From: JBIOJM01 sp044450785
GTDB taxonomy: Bacteria; Planctomycetota; Planctomycetia; Isosphaerales; Isosphaeraceae
Assembly: GCA_044450785.1 (NCBI GenBank)
Contig: JBIOJM010000149.1
Span: 1 to 21,996 of the forward strand
Reading direction: 5' to 3'
DNA: 21,996 nt
The position numbers were made by a program, and so were the translations under genes. The notes under the pieces were generated by a model, which was given only the letters and a program-made list of their open reading frames with translations, was not told the origin of the DNA and made no database searches. This document shows positions 8,801-15,252 of the stretch, in pieces. Numbering within the stretch: position 1 is the first letter of the stretch; every line of letters starts with the position of its first letter.

Positions 8801-9611
8801 TCGCTGGCGCGGGTCGGGGAGTGGCGTCGCCGGGGATGATGCCCATCGACCATTGCACCATTTCCAGCCACATCCGCTGGATGTCGGGCCGATCCCAGAC
8901 CTCTTGGCGATGCCCCAGGCCGTTGTAGAGAACACGCCCTTTGCCGTAGTTGCGGGCCCAGATGACCGCGAAGTCTTCGTCCAGGCGATGGACGCCCTTC
9001 CTGGACAGGTCGACCTTGCTGGCGTCGAGGCGCAGCAGCACGCGAACATTGTCTCGTGAGAAGTCCTTGATCTGGTAGATCTCGTCCTTGAGGGTGAAAT
9101 TGCGGGGCAAGTGCCGCATGCCCGGGAAACTCTCATCCTCCACCACGAGCGGCGCGTCGAATTCGCCCCAGGGGTGGCCGTCGAAGTACCCGCCGATCAT
9201 CTTGCCGTACTCGGGCCATGAGACGAACGTGATGGCGGCGCTATGAATGCCGATGAATCCCTTGCCTTGATCGCGGACGAACGACAGCAGGTCCGCTTTC
9301 TGCGAGGTATCCATGTCCAGGTCGCCGTCGGTGAAGAACACGACCGCGTCGAACGCATCGAGATTCTTGGCTCCGTACTTGAGCGGCTTCTTGGTAATCG
9401 CGGTGCAATCGGTCCGGAAATAGGTGTCCCATCGCCCCGAGGTCCGCCCCAGGTTGTACAGTGTTACCATGGCGGTAGAGACCGAATCGTGCTGATACCC
9501 CTTGCTCTGGCCGATCACCAGCAGGTTCCGCTTCTTTTCCTGTGCGTGACCGGCGCCGGCCAGTCCCAAGCTCAGAACCAGCACCAGCGCCGGGAAGTGC
9601 CGCTTCAACAT
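5805..9611 (-). CDS. Exported ThuA - membrane-bound dehydrogenase propeller - HEAT - cytochrome c fusion protein
   Basis: 1268 residues with a signal peptide (hydrophobic core about 8-20, likely cut near GHA-Q at 21-24). Residues about 28-258 are a ThuA-like domain (NLLVIGQSKGYQHD, GIHSA at 121-125, final YNGLGHRQEVW). Residues about 300-670 match the planctomycete putative membrane-bound dehydrogenase propeller (GFRVNVFAAEP, WVAENYTYSD at 328-337, FANGLRWGPDGWLYG). A helical HEAT-like region follows (about 690-1110). The C terminus is the putative heme-binding domain with CGSCH at 1140-1144, GPDLTG, and a distal SLMPDGL that could give the axial Met. By family, such proteins are thought to oxidise sugars or alcohols and pass electrons to cytochromes; substrate and cofactor (often guessed as PQQ) are unproven. 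It is the last gene of a minus-strand cluster, 22 bp after the isomerase-like gene, which suggests joint action on a carbohydrate. The start at 9611 has only a G-rich, imperfect ribosome binding site. Confidence 0.88.
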   Translation of the reverse strand: MLKRHFPALVLVLSLGLAGAGHAQEKKRNLLVIGQSKGYQHDSVSTAMVTLYNLGRTSGRWDTYFRTDCTAITKKPLKYGAKNLDAFDAVVFFTDGDLDMDTSQKADLLSFVRDQGKGFIGIHSAAITFVSWPEYGKMIGGYFDGHPWGEFDAPLVVEDESFPGMRHLPRNFTLKDEIYQIKDFSRDNVRVLLRLDASKVDLSRKGVHRLDEDFAVIWARNYGKGRVLYNGLGHRQEVWDRPDIQRMWLEMVQWSMGIIPGDATPRPAPAKVLQEPPNTERSSTRPMRPAEAAAGFQAPAGFRVNVFAAEPDVQNPVAMAWDTRGRLWVAENYTYSDITERFDLRLRDRVLIFEDTDADGRMDKRTIFTDQVQRLGSVELGFGGVWLICPPQLLFFPDRDGDDVPDGPAEVLLDGFTVATENHHTFANGLRWGPDGWLYGRCGASSPGQIGAPGTPDAERIPIRGGLWRYHPVHKRFEVLCHGTTNPWGHDWNALGEAFFINTVNGHLWHTIPGAHFARPHTIEPNPRAYAIIDQHADHYHWNNSIEYKKFLIPGSEDDRRGGGHAHSGLMIYLAGQWPEPYRDKLFTLNFHGRRVNVERLERAGSGYVGRHEPDILFAADPWFRGIDLSYGPDGSVFVLDWSDTGECHEHDGVHRSSGRIYRITYGGPPRVDVRDVSKLGEHDLVALHRHANEWFVRKARRVLAERSTRGEPLQEAKAALKSLFEQDPDPSRKVRALCSLHVIGGTDARFLRGLLRHEHESVRAWAIRLLTDTLPIDTIYSFRGGRDVELSAHLRSELASLAREDPSGLVRLVLASTLQRLPVSQREPLAQALVSRSEDNSDHNIPPLIWTGLIPVAESDPDALVRLAIDCRLPNVLRLIARRLGEDIETHSGPLNALLEAAGRQPEGFQAQVVAGVSDALTGWRKAKKPAAWDRLQDKLSTATDPALRQRARDLNVLFGDGRALEEVKRLALDDSASLDVRMAALRALIDARPPDLRAVCERLVRVSFLNSVAVRGLALFDDPAIGGKLAESYRAFHPSERSVLLETLTSRPAFARALLDQISAGKIPRQDLTAFHARQIRSLGDPALTERLAQVWGVQRESAADKREQIAALKNQSSAAVLARADRSRGRAVFDRICGSCHKLYGYGGEIGPDLTGAGRDNLDYLLENLVDPSASVNADFRMVVVAMNDGRVLNGLVRARTDRTLTLQTQTEAVVLDRREIDNVQPSPLSLMPDGLLAPLSETETRDLLSYLMHRTQVPLPKAGR

Positions 9612-9633
9612 CGTGGAACGCCCCCTGTCGTGT

Positions 9634-10596
9634 TTACTTCCCGCTCGCCGGCTGGGACTCCGCCCGGATCAATTCACGCATGAACTCGGCCGCCAGTTGA
9701 GCATTCTGATCGGCGAACCCGATATCCACCGTCTGGCCGTTGACGACCGGCAACTGGTGACACAGCTCATAGCTCAGGTAGCCCCTGTAGCCGATCTCGC
9801 GCATCGAGCGAATGAAGTCCCCGTAATATTGGTTCGTATCACCTCCCTCAACTCCGTCGAATCGGTCATAACCGCGGATCGTTCCGTCTGCCCGCCGTTC
9901 GAATTCGCCGCCGAAATGTGACAGGACCTGGAGCGAGCCCGCATCGTGCGCCGCCTGGCGAATCAACGCCGCGCTCTTGTCGGGCATGAGGGGAGCGTCG
10001 AGGCAGACTTTCAGGTGGGGAGAGCCCACCTCTTTGACCATCCGCAGGACATCGTGATGATCCTTGATGATGGGGCGGTGATTCTGCAGGGCCAGCGTGA
10101 CGCCCGCATCACCGGCGTAGCGGGCGCACTCGACCAGGGCATCCCGGCACCATCCCCAGATCTCCTCGGTGGAGAATTTCTCGTGGACGACCGGCCAGAG
10201 CGCTTTGGGAATGGCATAGCTGGCCAGCTTCGGATGCCGCGTGACTCCCCACCAGGCCAGGAACACGCGGAGCGTCCGCGCGCCGAGATCGGAAGTCATG
10301 CGAATCAAGTCGCGTACGAAGCAAATCTGGGCTTCACGAACCTCGGGAACCGGGTAGCTGAAGTCGTTGTTGGCCGCCACCGCGAAGATCTCGATCCCTT
10401 CGCCCTCGGCCATGGAACGCAGCTCGCGGCAACGAGGCGCCGGCCAGTCGAGCGGATTGCCGTGCGGCCGCTTGCCATCGATCTCGATTCCATCATATCC
10501 ATATTTCTTCGCCCTGGCGATCATGTCGGGGAGAGCAAGAGCCTCACCGCGATACCAGAGCCCCAGGTAGGTGATGCTGTAAAGTCCCAGTTTCAT
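9634..10596 (-). CDS. Sugar phosphate isomerase/epimerase-like TIM-barrel protein
   Basis: 320 residues of the xylose isomerase-like TIM barrel (AP endonuclease 2 superfamily): MKLGLYSITYLGLW start, GYDGIEIDG at 33-41, ALQNHRPIIKDHHD from 169, KVCLDAPL at 196-203, LSHFGGEF at 225-232, YLSYELCH at 273-280. The usual metal ligands Glu-Asp-His-Glu correspond here to Gln171, Asp200, His227 and Glu277, so the first ligand is Gln instead of Glu. No signal peptide, so probably cytoplasmic, unlike its exported neighbours. It sits between the double-ThuA gene (75 bp upstream) and the ThuA-dehydrogenase gene (22 bp downstream). Such isomerases are often found with ThuA proteins in keto-sugar metabolism; the substrate is unknown. 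Confidence 0.88.
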   Translation of the reverse strand: MKLGLYSITYLGLWYRGEALALPDMIARAKKYGYDGIEIDGKRPHGNPLDWPAPRCRELRSMAEGEGIEIFAVAANNDFSYPVPEVREAQICFVRDLIRMTSDLGARTLRVFLAWWGVTRHPKLASYAIPKALWPVVHEKFSTEEIWGWCRDALVECARYAGDAGVTLALQNHRPIIKDHHDVLRMVKEVGSPHLKVCLDAPLMPDKSAALIRQAAHDAGSLQVLSHFGGEFERRADGTIRGYDRFDGVEGGDTNQYYGDFIRSMREIGYRGYLSYELCHQLPVVNGQTVDIGFADQNAQLAAEFMRELIRAESQPASGK

Positions 10597-10610
10597 CTCA
10601 ATTCCTCTCG

Positions 10611-10634
10611 CGCCTCTCCGGAACCGGAGAGGCG
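10611..10634 (-). other. Intercistronic stem-loop before the isomerase gene
   Basis: CGCCTCTCCGG (10611-10621) and CCGGAGAGGCG (10624-10634) are perfectly complementary over 11 bp with a two-base centre. It lies 14 bp upstream of the isomerase start on the minus strand. No T-tract follows, so mRNA stabilisation, processing or partial attenuation is more likely than full termination. Confidence 0.5.
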
Positions 10635-10653
10635 GGATGTGCTCAGACGGGCC

Positions 10654-10671
10654 CGGCCGCGCATGCGGCCG
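10654..10671 (-). other. Second stem-loop directly after the double-ThuA stop codon
   Basis: CGGCCGC (10654-10660) and GCGGCCG (10665-10671) form a perfect 7-bp stem with a GCAT loop, abutting the stop codon (10672-10674) of the upstream gene. Together with 10611-10634 it makes two tandem stem-loops in a 75-bp gap. Confidence 0.45.
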
Positions 10672-12159
10672 TCACTTGATCCGTCCGGCTGACCACAGGA
10701 TGGCGTTGTGTACCAGGGCCCGGTACGCGGGATGGCCGAAGGCCGTGTGGCCGTGGCCGAGCTGAATTGCGACCACCTTGAATTTGGCGGACGGACCGAT
10801 CCATGCCAGCGATCGGTCGCTGCTCCCGTTGTCGGTCGAGAGTAGAGGCCGGGCCAGGGGCGAGATCCACATCCGCTTGTAGGTCTCATCCACGATGTGG
10901 AAGGGACCGATCCCCGCGGTGATCGGGTGCTGCCCTTCGGGGGTTACGAAGATCTGCTGATCGGCCTTGACGGTGGACGCGGGAATGTTGCCCTCCGGTT
11001 TGAGGCGATAGCGGCCTCCGACGACTTCCTCGTACCACCAGGGCCACTGCTGGTAGTCGAGCAGCGCGTGATGCAGCACCACGATGCCTTTTCCACTCTC
11101 CACGAAGTCGCGAAGGTTCTTCCGGCCGGTTGCGTCCAGGTCGCGGGAGAAATCGTACATGATCACCACATCGTACTTGGGTCGCAGATCGGTCTGGAAG
11201 GCCGTGGTGCTGGAAGCCACCGGCATCGACGCCAGGTCTTTGTGTCCGTCGAAGAGCGAGTAGAACGACGTTTCGTGGTCGTGCCCACCGGTGATCAACA
11301 ATCCCCTCACGGCGTCGGCGTTGGGCCGGGGCGGACCGAGGTCCGCCGGCAGCGTGACCCGGCCGGTGGCGGCCCATTCCGTTCCTCTCGCAAACGTGGC
11401 GATGAACTCCTTTTCCAGCATCGCCGCCGGGTCGTGCCCGAGCGCGCTGCAGAAGACACGCCCCTTGCCGTGGACGGAGGTAAGCAGGATGGGCTCGTCG
11501 TTGCCGCCGCTCTTGGTATCATCGACAGCCGTGGCGATCACCTCGGCCGCCGGGTGGACGGCCATGCCGCGAAAGTGCGCATCCGCAGTCATGAATTCAC
11601 TGTTCATGCCCCGCACGATCGGGTGTTCGGGGCGGGCAAATTTCACCTTCAGAAACTGAACGGGCGCATGCGAGCCGCTGAAAGGAAAGGCCGGCCAGTA
11701 CCCCTGGACCGTCCTGGCCGGCTCCGACCGAGCCGGCCGCTTGTTGCCGTCCGGCGTCGGCATGTCCGCGTAGGAACCCAGTGCCCCGTGAGTGACCACC
11801 AGGCCTTTCCCCGATTCGACAAAAGCGGCGATCGCCTTCTCGGTGTCGCTCCCGGGCGCGAGGCCGCCCTGGTCATCCACCAGCACGTCGAAGTCTGCCA
11901 GCGTTCGCGCGGTCAAACCAGCGGGAGACTCGCAGACCCGCACGTCGAAGCGACCGGTATCGGCGAGGAGTCGCCGCAAGCAATGCGTGGTGGCGCGCCA
12001 GTCATGGTCGCCCTGGCCGGATAGGATCAAGACCCGCACGGTGTTCCCCGCGGGTTGGAGGTTTTTGTCGTCAGCCGAAATTCGTCCGGACAGACTCGCC
12101 ATGAGGAGGCAGACAGTCATGCCAGTGGCACTGACGGCTCGATCGATCCGCGAGAACAT
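10672..12159 (-). CDS. Exported protein with two tandem ThuA-like domains
   Basis: 495 residues from the ATG at 12157-12159, which has a good ribosome binding site (GGAG, 7 bases upstream). A TTG 27 bases further upstream is in frame but not needed. Signal peptide MFSRIDRAVSATGMTVCLL... with likely cleavage after SADD or nearby. First ThuA-like domain: VRVLILSGQGDHDWRATT, VVTHGALGSY, VHGKGRVFCSALGHDP. Second: RGLLITGGHDHETSFY, GIVVLHHALLDYQQWPWWYE, VVAIQLGHGHTAFGHPAYR. ThuA domains are glutamine-amidotransferase-like folds named after a trehalose utilization gene; in rhizobia thuAB acts in conversion to 3-keto sugars. First gene of a three-gene minus-strand cluster with a sugar isomerase and a third ThuA domain downstream, so a role in sugar degradation is likely. 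The exact reaction is unknown. Confidence 0.88.
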   Translation of the reverse strand: MFSRIDRAVSATGMTVCLLMASLSGRISADDKNLQPAGNTVRVLILSGQGDHDWRATTHCLRRLLADTGRFDVRVCESPAGLTARTLADFDVLVDDQGGLAPGSDTEKAIAAFVESGKGLVVTHGALGSYADMPTPDGNKRPARSEPARTVQGYWPAFPFSGSHAPVQFLKVKFARPEHPIVRGMNSEFMTADAHFRGMAVHPAAEVIATAVDDTKSGGNDEPILLTSVHGKGRVFCSALGHDPAAMLEKEFIATFARGTEWAATGRVTLPADLGPPRPNADAVRGLLITGGHDHETSFYSLFDGHKDLASMPVASSTTAFQTDLRPKYDVVIMYDFSRDLDATGRKNLRDFVESGKGIVVLHHALLDYQQWPWWYEEVVGGRYRLKPEGNIPASTVKADQQIFVTPEGQHPITAGIGPFHIVDETYKRMWISPLARPLLSTDNGSSDRSLAWIGPSAKFKVVAIQLGHGHTAFGHPAYRALVHNAILWSAGRIK

Positions 12160-12395
12160 GGACCATCTCCACTTCGGAATGGACAAGGACCTGGGCGTGC
12201 TGCAAGACGCCGAGCTTCATGAACGCCGAATCCCATCGCCGGCGCTCCCCCGTGCGGACCACCATGTTACCCTGGTGCGGTGCTTCCGTCACTCTGGACG
12301 AGAGCTCAGCGCGGAAGCGATGGTACCCGCGGCGATGCACAACCAGCACCATCGCGGTCCGTAACGGATTGGTGGTTGAAAGGACCAAGTTCGAG
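12160..12395. other. Divergent intergenic region between ThuA cluster and YdeI-like gene
   Basis: 236 bp that must hold the promoters of the minus-strand ThuA cluster and the plus-strand YdeI-like gene. No convincing -35/-10 pair was found for either. An 8-bp inverted repeat, GCGATGGT (12317-12324) and ACCATCGC (12348-12355), is the only clear symmetry and might be a regulator site or chance. Confidence 0.35.
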
Positions 12396-12980
12396 ATGAG
12401 TATCAGGTACTTTAAAACATCGTCGGAGTTCCGCAAGTGGCTTGAGAAGCATCATGCCACGGCCCGAGAGCTTTGGGTCGGGTTCTATAAAAAGACCTCG
12501 GGCGAGCCGAGCATCACCTGGCCCGAGTCGGTCAAGGAAGCGCTTTGCTTCGGCTGGATCGACGGGCTTCGGAAAAGCATTGATGACATCAGCTATAAGA
12601 TCCGCTTCAGCCCTCGCAAGCCGGCCAGCATCTGGAGCGCGGTCAATGTGGCACTTGCCCGCGACCTCGCGAGCCAGGGATTGATGCGGCCCGCGGGAAT
12701 CAAGGCATTCGAGATGCGCAAGGAGAACAGGTCGGGAATCTACTCGTACGAGCAGAGGAGTGACACGCTCCCTGATCCGTACGGAAAGGCGCTGAGAGAA
12801 AACAAGGCCGCCTGGGAGTTCTTTCAGGCCCAACCCCCGTCGTACCGAAAAGTCGCCGGTTGGTGGGTGGTGAGTGCCAAGAGGGAAGAGACCAGGCTCA
12901 AGCGGCTCAATATGCTGATCGAGGTCTCGGTGCAAGGGCGAATCATCTCATCGATGCCGCCAAAAAAGACGCCGAAGTAA
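12396..12980 (+). CDS. YdeI/OmpD-associated family protein
   Basis: 194 residues from the ATG at 12396. Characteristic pattern: FRKWLEKHHATARELWVGFY, ITWPESVKEALCFGWIDGLR, IRFSPRKPASIWSAVNV, then a lysine-rich C terminus with LNMLIEVSVQGRI. This is the YdeI/OmpD-associated family, sometimes called bacteriocin-protection proteins from one member; the biochemical role is not established. No signal peptide, so probably cytoplasmic. The open frame continues upstream to 12219, but that part has no family character. A weak AAAGGA lies about 11 bases before the chosen start. It stands alone between two minus-strand clusters. Confidence 0.88.
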   Translation: MSIRYFKTSSEFRKWLEKHHATARELWVGFYKKTSGEPSITWPESVKEALCFGWIDGLRKSIDDISYKIRFSPRKPASIWSAVNVALARDLASQGLMRPAGIKAFEMRKENRSGIYSYEQRSDTLPDPYGKALRENKAAWEFFQAQPPSYRKVAGWWVVSAKREETRLKRLNMLIEVSVQGRIISSMPPKKTPK

Positions 12981-12984
12981 GAGC

Positions 12985-13009
12985 GTGAGGCGTGCCTGCG
13001 CCACCTCAC
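12985..13009. terminator. Possible bidirectional stem-loop in convergent gap
   Basis: GTGAGG (12985-12990) and CCTCAC (13004-13009) form a short stem between the stop of the plus-strand YdeI-like gene (12980) and the stop of the minus-strand phosphoesterase gene (13051). No T-tract, so support is weak. Confidence 0.3.
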
Positions 13010-13050
13010 ACCGGTGCCCGCGCTCCCTCGCCCAAAGAGAACACGCCATC

Positions 13051-14538
13051 TCACCGCGTCAGCACGAAGCGGTCCAGTTGCTGGCCGTCGGCCGCGACCT
13101 GGCGCACGGTGACCGTCGCGCCGTCGACGTCGGCGACGGTCAGCGAATGGACCTTCGACACGAATTTGTGGGTGAACTCCTGCCACGAGCCCGGATCGTC
13201 CTGTTGCTCGGGGTTGTACAGGTGCTGGCCGCCGGCGCCCGTGATCAGATAGATCACGCCGTCGGGACGAGTCTTGGTGACGCCGTCGAACGACTTGTCG
13301 AGTCGCCAGCGGCCGGTGATGCGTTTTCCCCTGGTGATCGGCTTGCCGTCCTTGCCGGCCACCGGCCTGTCGTCGCCGTCGGGGCCGGGGACAAAGTGGA
13401 GGGGGTAGGATCGCTGGTAGTTGTGAACGTGGCCGCTGAAGACGATGTCGACTCTACCTGCCTCGAACACACCGGCCATCTGCCGCATCTGTTGCTGCTC
13501 GTAGTGCTCGCGAGCCGAATTGAACCCCGGGTGGTGGAAAGCGACGAACCGCCAGGTTGCGCCCTGGGCGGAGGCCAGGTCGCGCTCGACCCATTCCCGG
13601 AGTTCCGGGTTGGTCCAGTCGACGTACGGGTTGGAGTCGAGGACCGTCCAGTGGGCGTTCCCGTATTCGAACGAGAAGTTCGCCATGCGGGGGTAGGCGT
13701 CGCCGGCGGCTTCGAGGAACGCCTGCTTGTTCGCCTCGGGACCTGACAGCTTCGGGACATGCGCCGACCCCTCTTCACCGGTTGGGCCGTTTAACGGCTG
13801 GTCCCAGAAGAGGAAATAAGCCAGGCCGTCGGGGTACCTCTCCAGGTCACGAGTCGCGATGTCGTGGTTGCCCGGCGCGGCGACAAACAGGGTTGAGCGG
13901 AGCAGCGGCGCACCGACGCTCGGGGACGCTTGGTCGGCGTTGTAGACCGGCCAGAAATTCTCGCGGTACTCGCTGATGCGCCCTCGGCCATAGACGATGT
14001 CGCCGGGTATCATCACGAAGTCGGGCTTCTCCTGGAACGCCCGGTAGGCGATCGCCTTCTGTTCGGCAGTGTTCGCGCCTCCGTCCCCGAAAGCGACGAA
14101 GCGATACGCCTGATCCACCCCCTTGGGGGCGCGGCTCTCGCCGGAGAAGATGACCTCACCGCTTTTACGTATCCGATAGCTGAAGGCACATCCTTTGTCC
14201 AGGCCGGTCAGGACCGCGCGACGAACCCAGTGCCGCTCGATCCCCGACACTGCGATCGGCCGGGCCGAAACGGCCTGGGCCTTTTGCCAGGGACGCTCGG
14301 CCCCGGACCGGTACTCGACGTCCCAGTTTGAGTCCGCGTCACCGGAGTGCCAGAGCAAGATCAGGCCGCCTGCCGTGCGCGAGTGGCCGAGTTGCAGGTA
14401 CGGCTTGACGAGGAATGGGCCATCGGGCGCTTTCGTGCCGCCTTGAGGCGTCCGGCTTACCGCCTCCTGAGCACGGACCAGAGCCGAATCAGCCACGAGC
14501 AGCAACGGAGCGGCGATCAAGAGTCGAAGGGATCTCAT
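13051..14538 (-). CDS. Exported purple-acid-phosphatase-like metallophosphoesterase
   Basis: 495 residues with a signal peptide (core about 5-20, likely cut near VRA-Q). Residues about 42-138 form an Fn3-like N-terminal domain as in purple acid phosphatases (FLVKPYLQLGHS, GLILLWHSGDA). The calcineurin-like phosphoesterase core shows all metal motifs in order: GDGG (151-154), GDIVY (179-183), GNHD (223-226), AFHHP (333-337) and GHVHNYQR (369-376). The family hydrolyses phosphomonoesters or diesters with a two-metal centre; location is periplasmic or external. Ribosome binding site GGAG lies 8 bases before the ATG at 14538. It follows the lipoprotein gene by 96 bp on the same strand, so it may share its transcript or have its own promoter, which I could not see. 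Confidence 0.9.
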   Translation of the reverse strand: MRSLRLLIAAPLLLVADSALVRAQEAVSRTPQGGTKAPDGPFLVKPYLQLGHSRTAGGLILLWHSGDADSNWDVEYRSGAERPWQKAQAVSARPIAVSGIERHWVRRAVLTGLDKGCAFSYRIRKSGEVIFSGESRAPKGVDQAYRFVAFGDGGANTAEQKAIAYRAFQEKPDFVMIPGDIVYGRGRISEYRENFWPVYNADQASPSVGAPLLRSTLFVAAPGNHDIATRDLERYPDGLAYFLFWDQPLNGPTGEEGSAHVPKLSGPEANKQAFLEAAGDAYPRMANFSFEYGNAHWTVLDSNPYVDWTNPELREWVERDLASAQGATWRFVAFHHPGFNSAREHYEQQQMRQMAGVFEAGRVDIVFSGHVHNYQRSYPLHFVPGPDGDDRPVAGKDGKPITRGKRITGRWRLDKSFDGVTKTRPDGVIYLITGAGGQHLYNPEQQDDPGSWQEFTHKFVSKVHSLTVADVDGATVTVRQVAADGQQLDRFVLTR

Positions 14539-14634
14539 CGGGCGGGCTCCATTTGGGGATCAGCGTCAAGGACTGTGTTGATTGATGTCGTCGCTCAAGC
14601 TGGCGGCTCGCCGATCGGAGGCTGATTTCGCGGC

Positions 14635-15135
14635 TCAAGGCGACGCGACCGTCTCGAGCGGCTTTTCCAGGTCGATCGTCAGGTTGCACGAAGACTTGAT
14701 TTCGCGGATGATCGGCGAGGTGTCCAGCCCGAACCGGTGAGCCAGCATGTCGGTCTCGCGGTCAACGCCTTTCTTGGGCCGCCGCGGGTTGGCCGCATCG
14801 AACGCCTCCCGCGTCAACTTTTGGGTCACCGCGACGCGGTACTTTCCCGGGGGGATACCCCGCCCGGCGGCGCCCGGGACGGAAAACGTCCCGTTGGCCT
14901 GGTCGACCTCGGCCTGGAACGGTTCGCCGCCCGGGATCGTCTTGCCGGAACCGTCCTGAATCTCGAGGCCGACGAACGTGACGTAGACGACCTGACCCCG
15001 CGGGGGCACGTATGGAGCACTCCCCTTGAGCACCTTGCCGGTGACCGAGACGCCGTTGCTCGTCGACTCACCGCACCCCGCGGAGGCGAGCAGCGGAACG
15101 ATCAAAAGGGCGAGGACGAAATGGTTGCTTCGCAT
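14635..15135 (-). CDS. Small lipoprotein paired with DUF1559 protein
   Basis: 166 residues from the second of two adjacent ATGs (15133-15135 and 15136-15138); AGGTG gives better spacing to the second. A lipoprotein signal MRSNHFVLALLIVPLLASAGC ends at Cys21 (numbered from this start), followed by GESTSNG. The -3 position is Ser, slightly off the lipobox consensus. The mature part VSVTGKVLKGSAPYVPPRGQ, with GTFSVPG and GIPPGKYRVAV, is like the beta-sandwich lipoproteins that commonly follow DUF1559 genes in planctomycetes. Function unknown; surface or periplasmic attachment is expected. It lies 117 bp after the DUF1559 gene on the same strand. Confidence 0.82.
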   Translation of the reverse strand: MRSNHFVLALLIVPLLASAGCGESTSNGVSVTGKVLKGSAPYVPPRGQVVYVTFVGLEIQDGSGKTIPGGEPFQAEVDQANGTFSVPGAAGRGIPPGKYRVAVTQKLTREAFDAANPRRPKKGVDRETDMLAHRFGLDTSPIIREIKSSCNLTIDLEKPLETVASP

Positions 15136-15185
15136 CATGTGGCACCTGAGTTCTTGGAGTTGAAAGCCCGGACAGTTGCCAGTGC

Positions 15186-15240
15186 GCCGGTCACGCGGCG
15201 GAGCCGAAGTGACCGGCTCCGGCCGGGGGTTTCCGGCCGG
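15186..15240 (-). other. Two strong stem-loops after the DUF1559 gene
   Basis: CCGGCCGG (15219-15226) and CCGGCCGG (15233-15240) form an 8-bp stem with a six-base loop, 12 bp after the DUF1559 stop on the minus strand. GCCGGTCAC (15186-15194) and GTGACCGGC (15209-15217) form a second, perfect 9-bp stem. Neither is followed by a T-tract. They could reduce read-through into, or stabilise the 3' end of, the DUF1559 message. Confidence 0.55.
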
Positions 15241-15252
15241 CGGCCCGGCCGT

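Noticed and set aside
10897..12024. 375-residue plus-strand open frame antisense to the double-ThuA gene
   Set aside because: No recognisable motif; it mirrors the codon structure of the well-supported ThuA protein.
12219..12395. 59-residue upstream extension of the YdeI-like protein
   Set aside because: Arg/Cys-rich, unlike the family, which begins at MSIRYFK.
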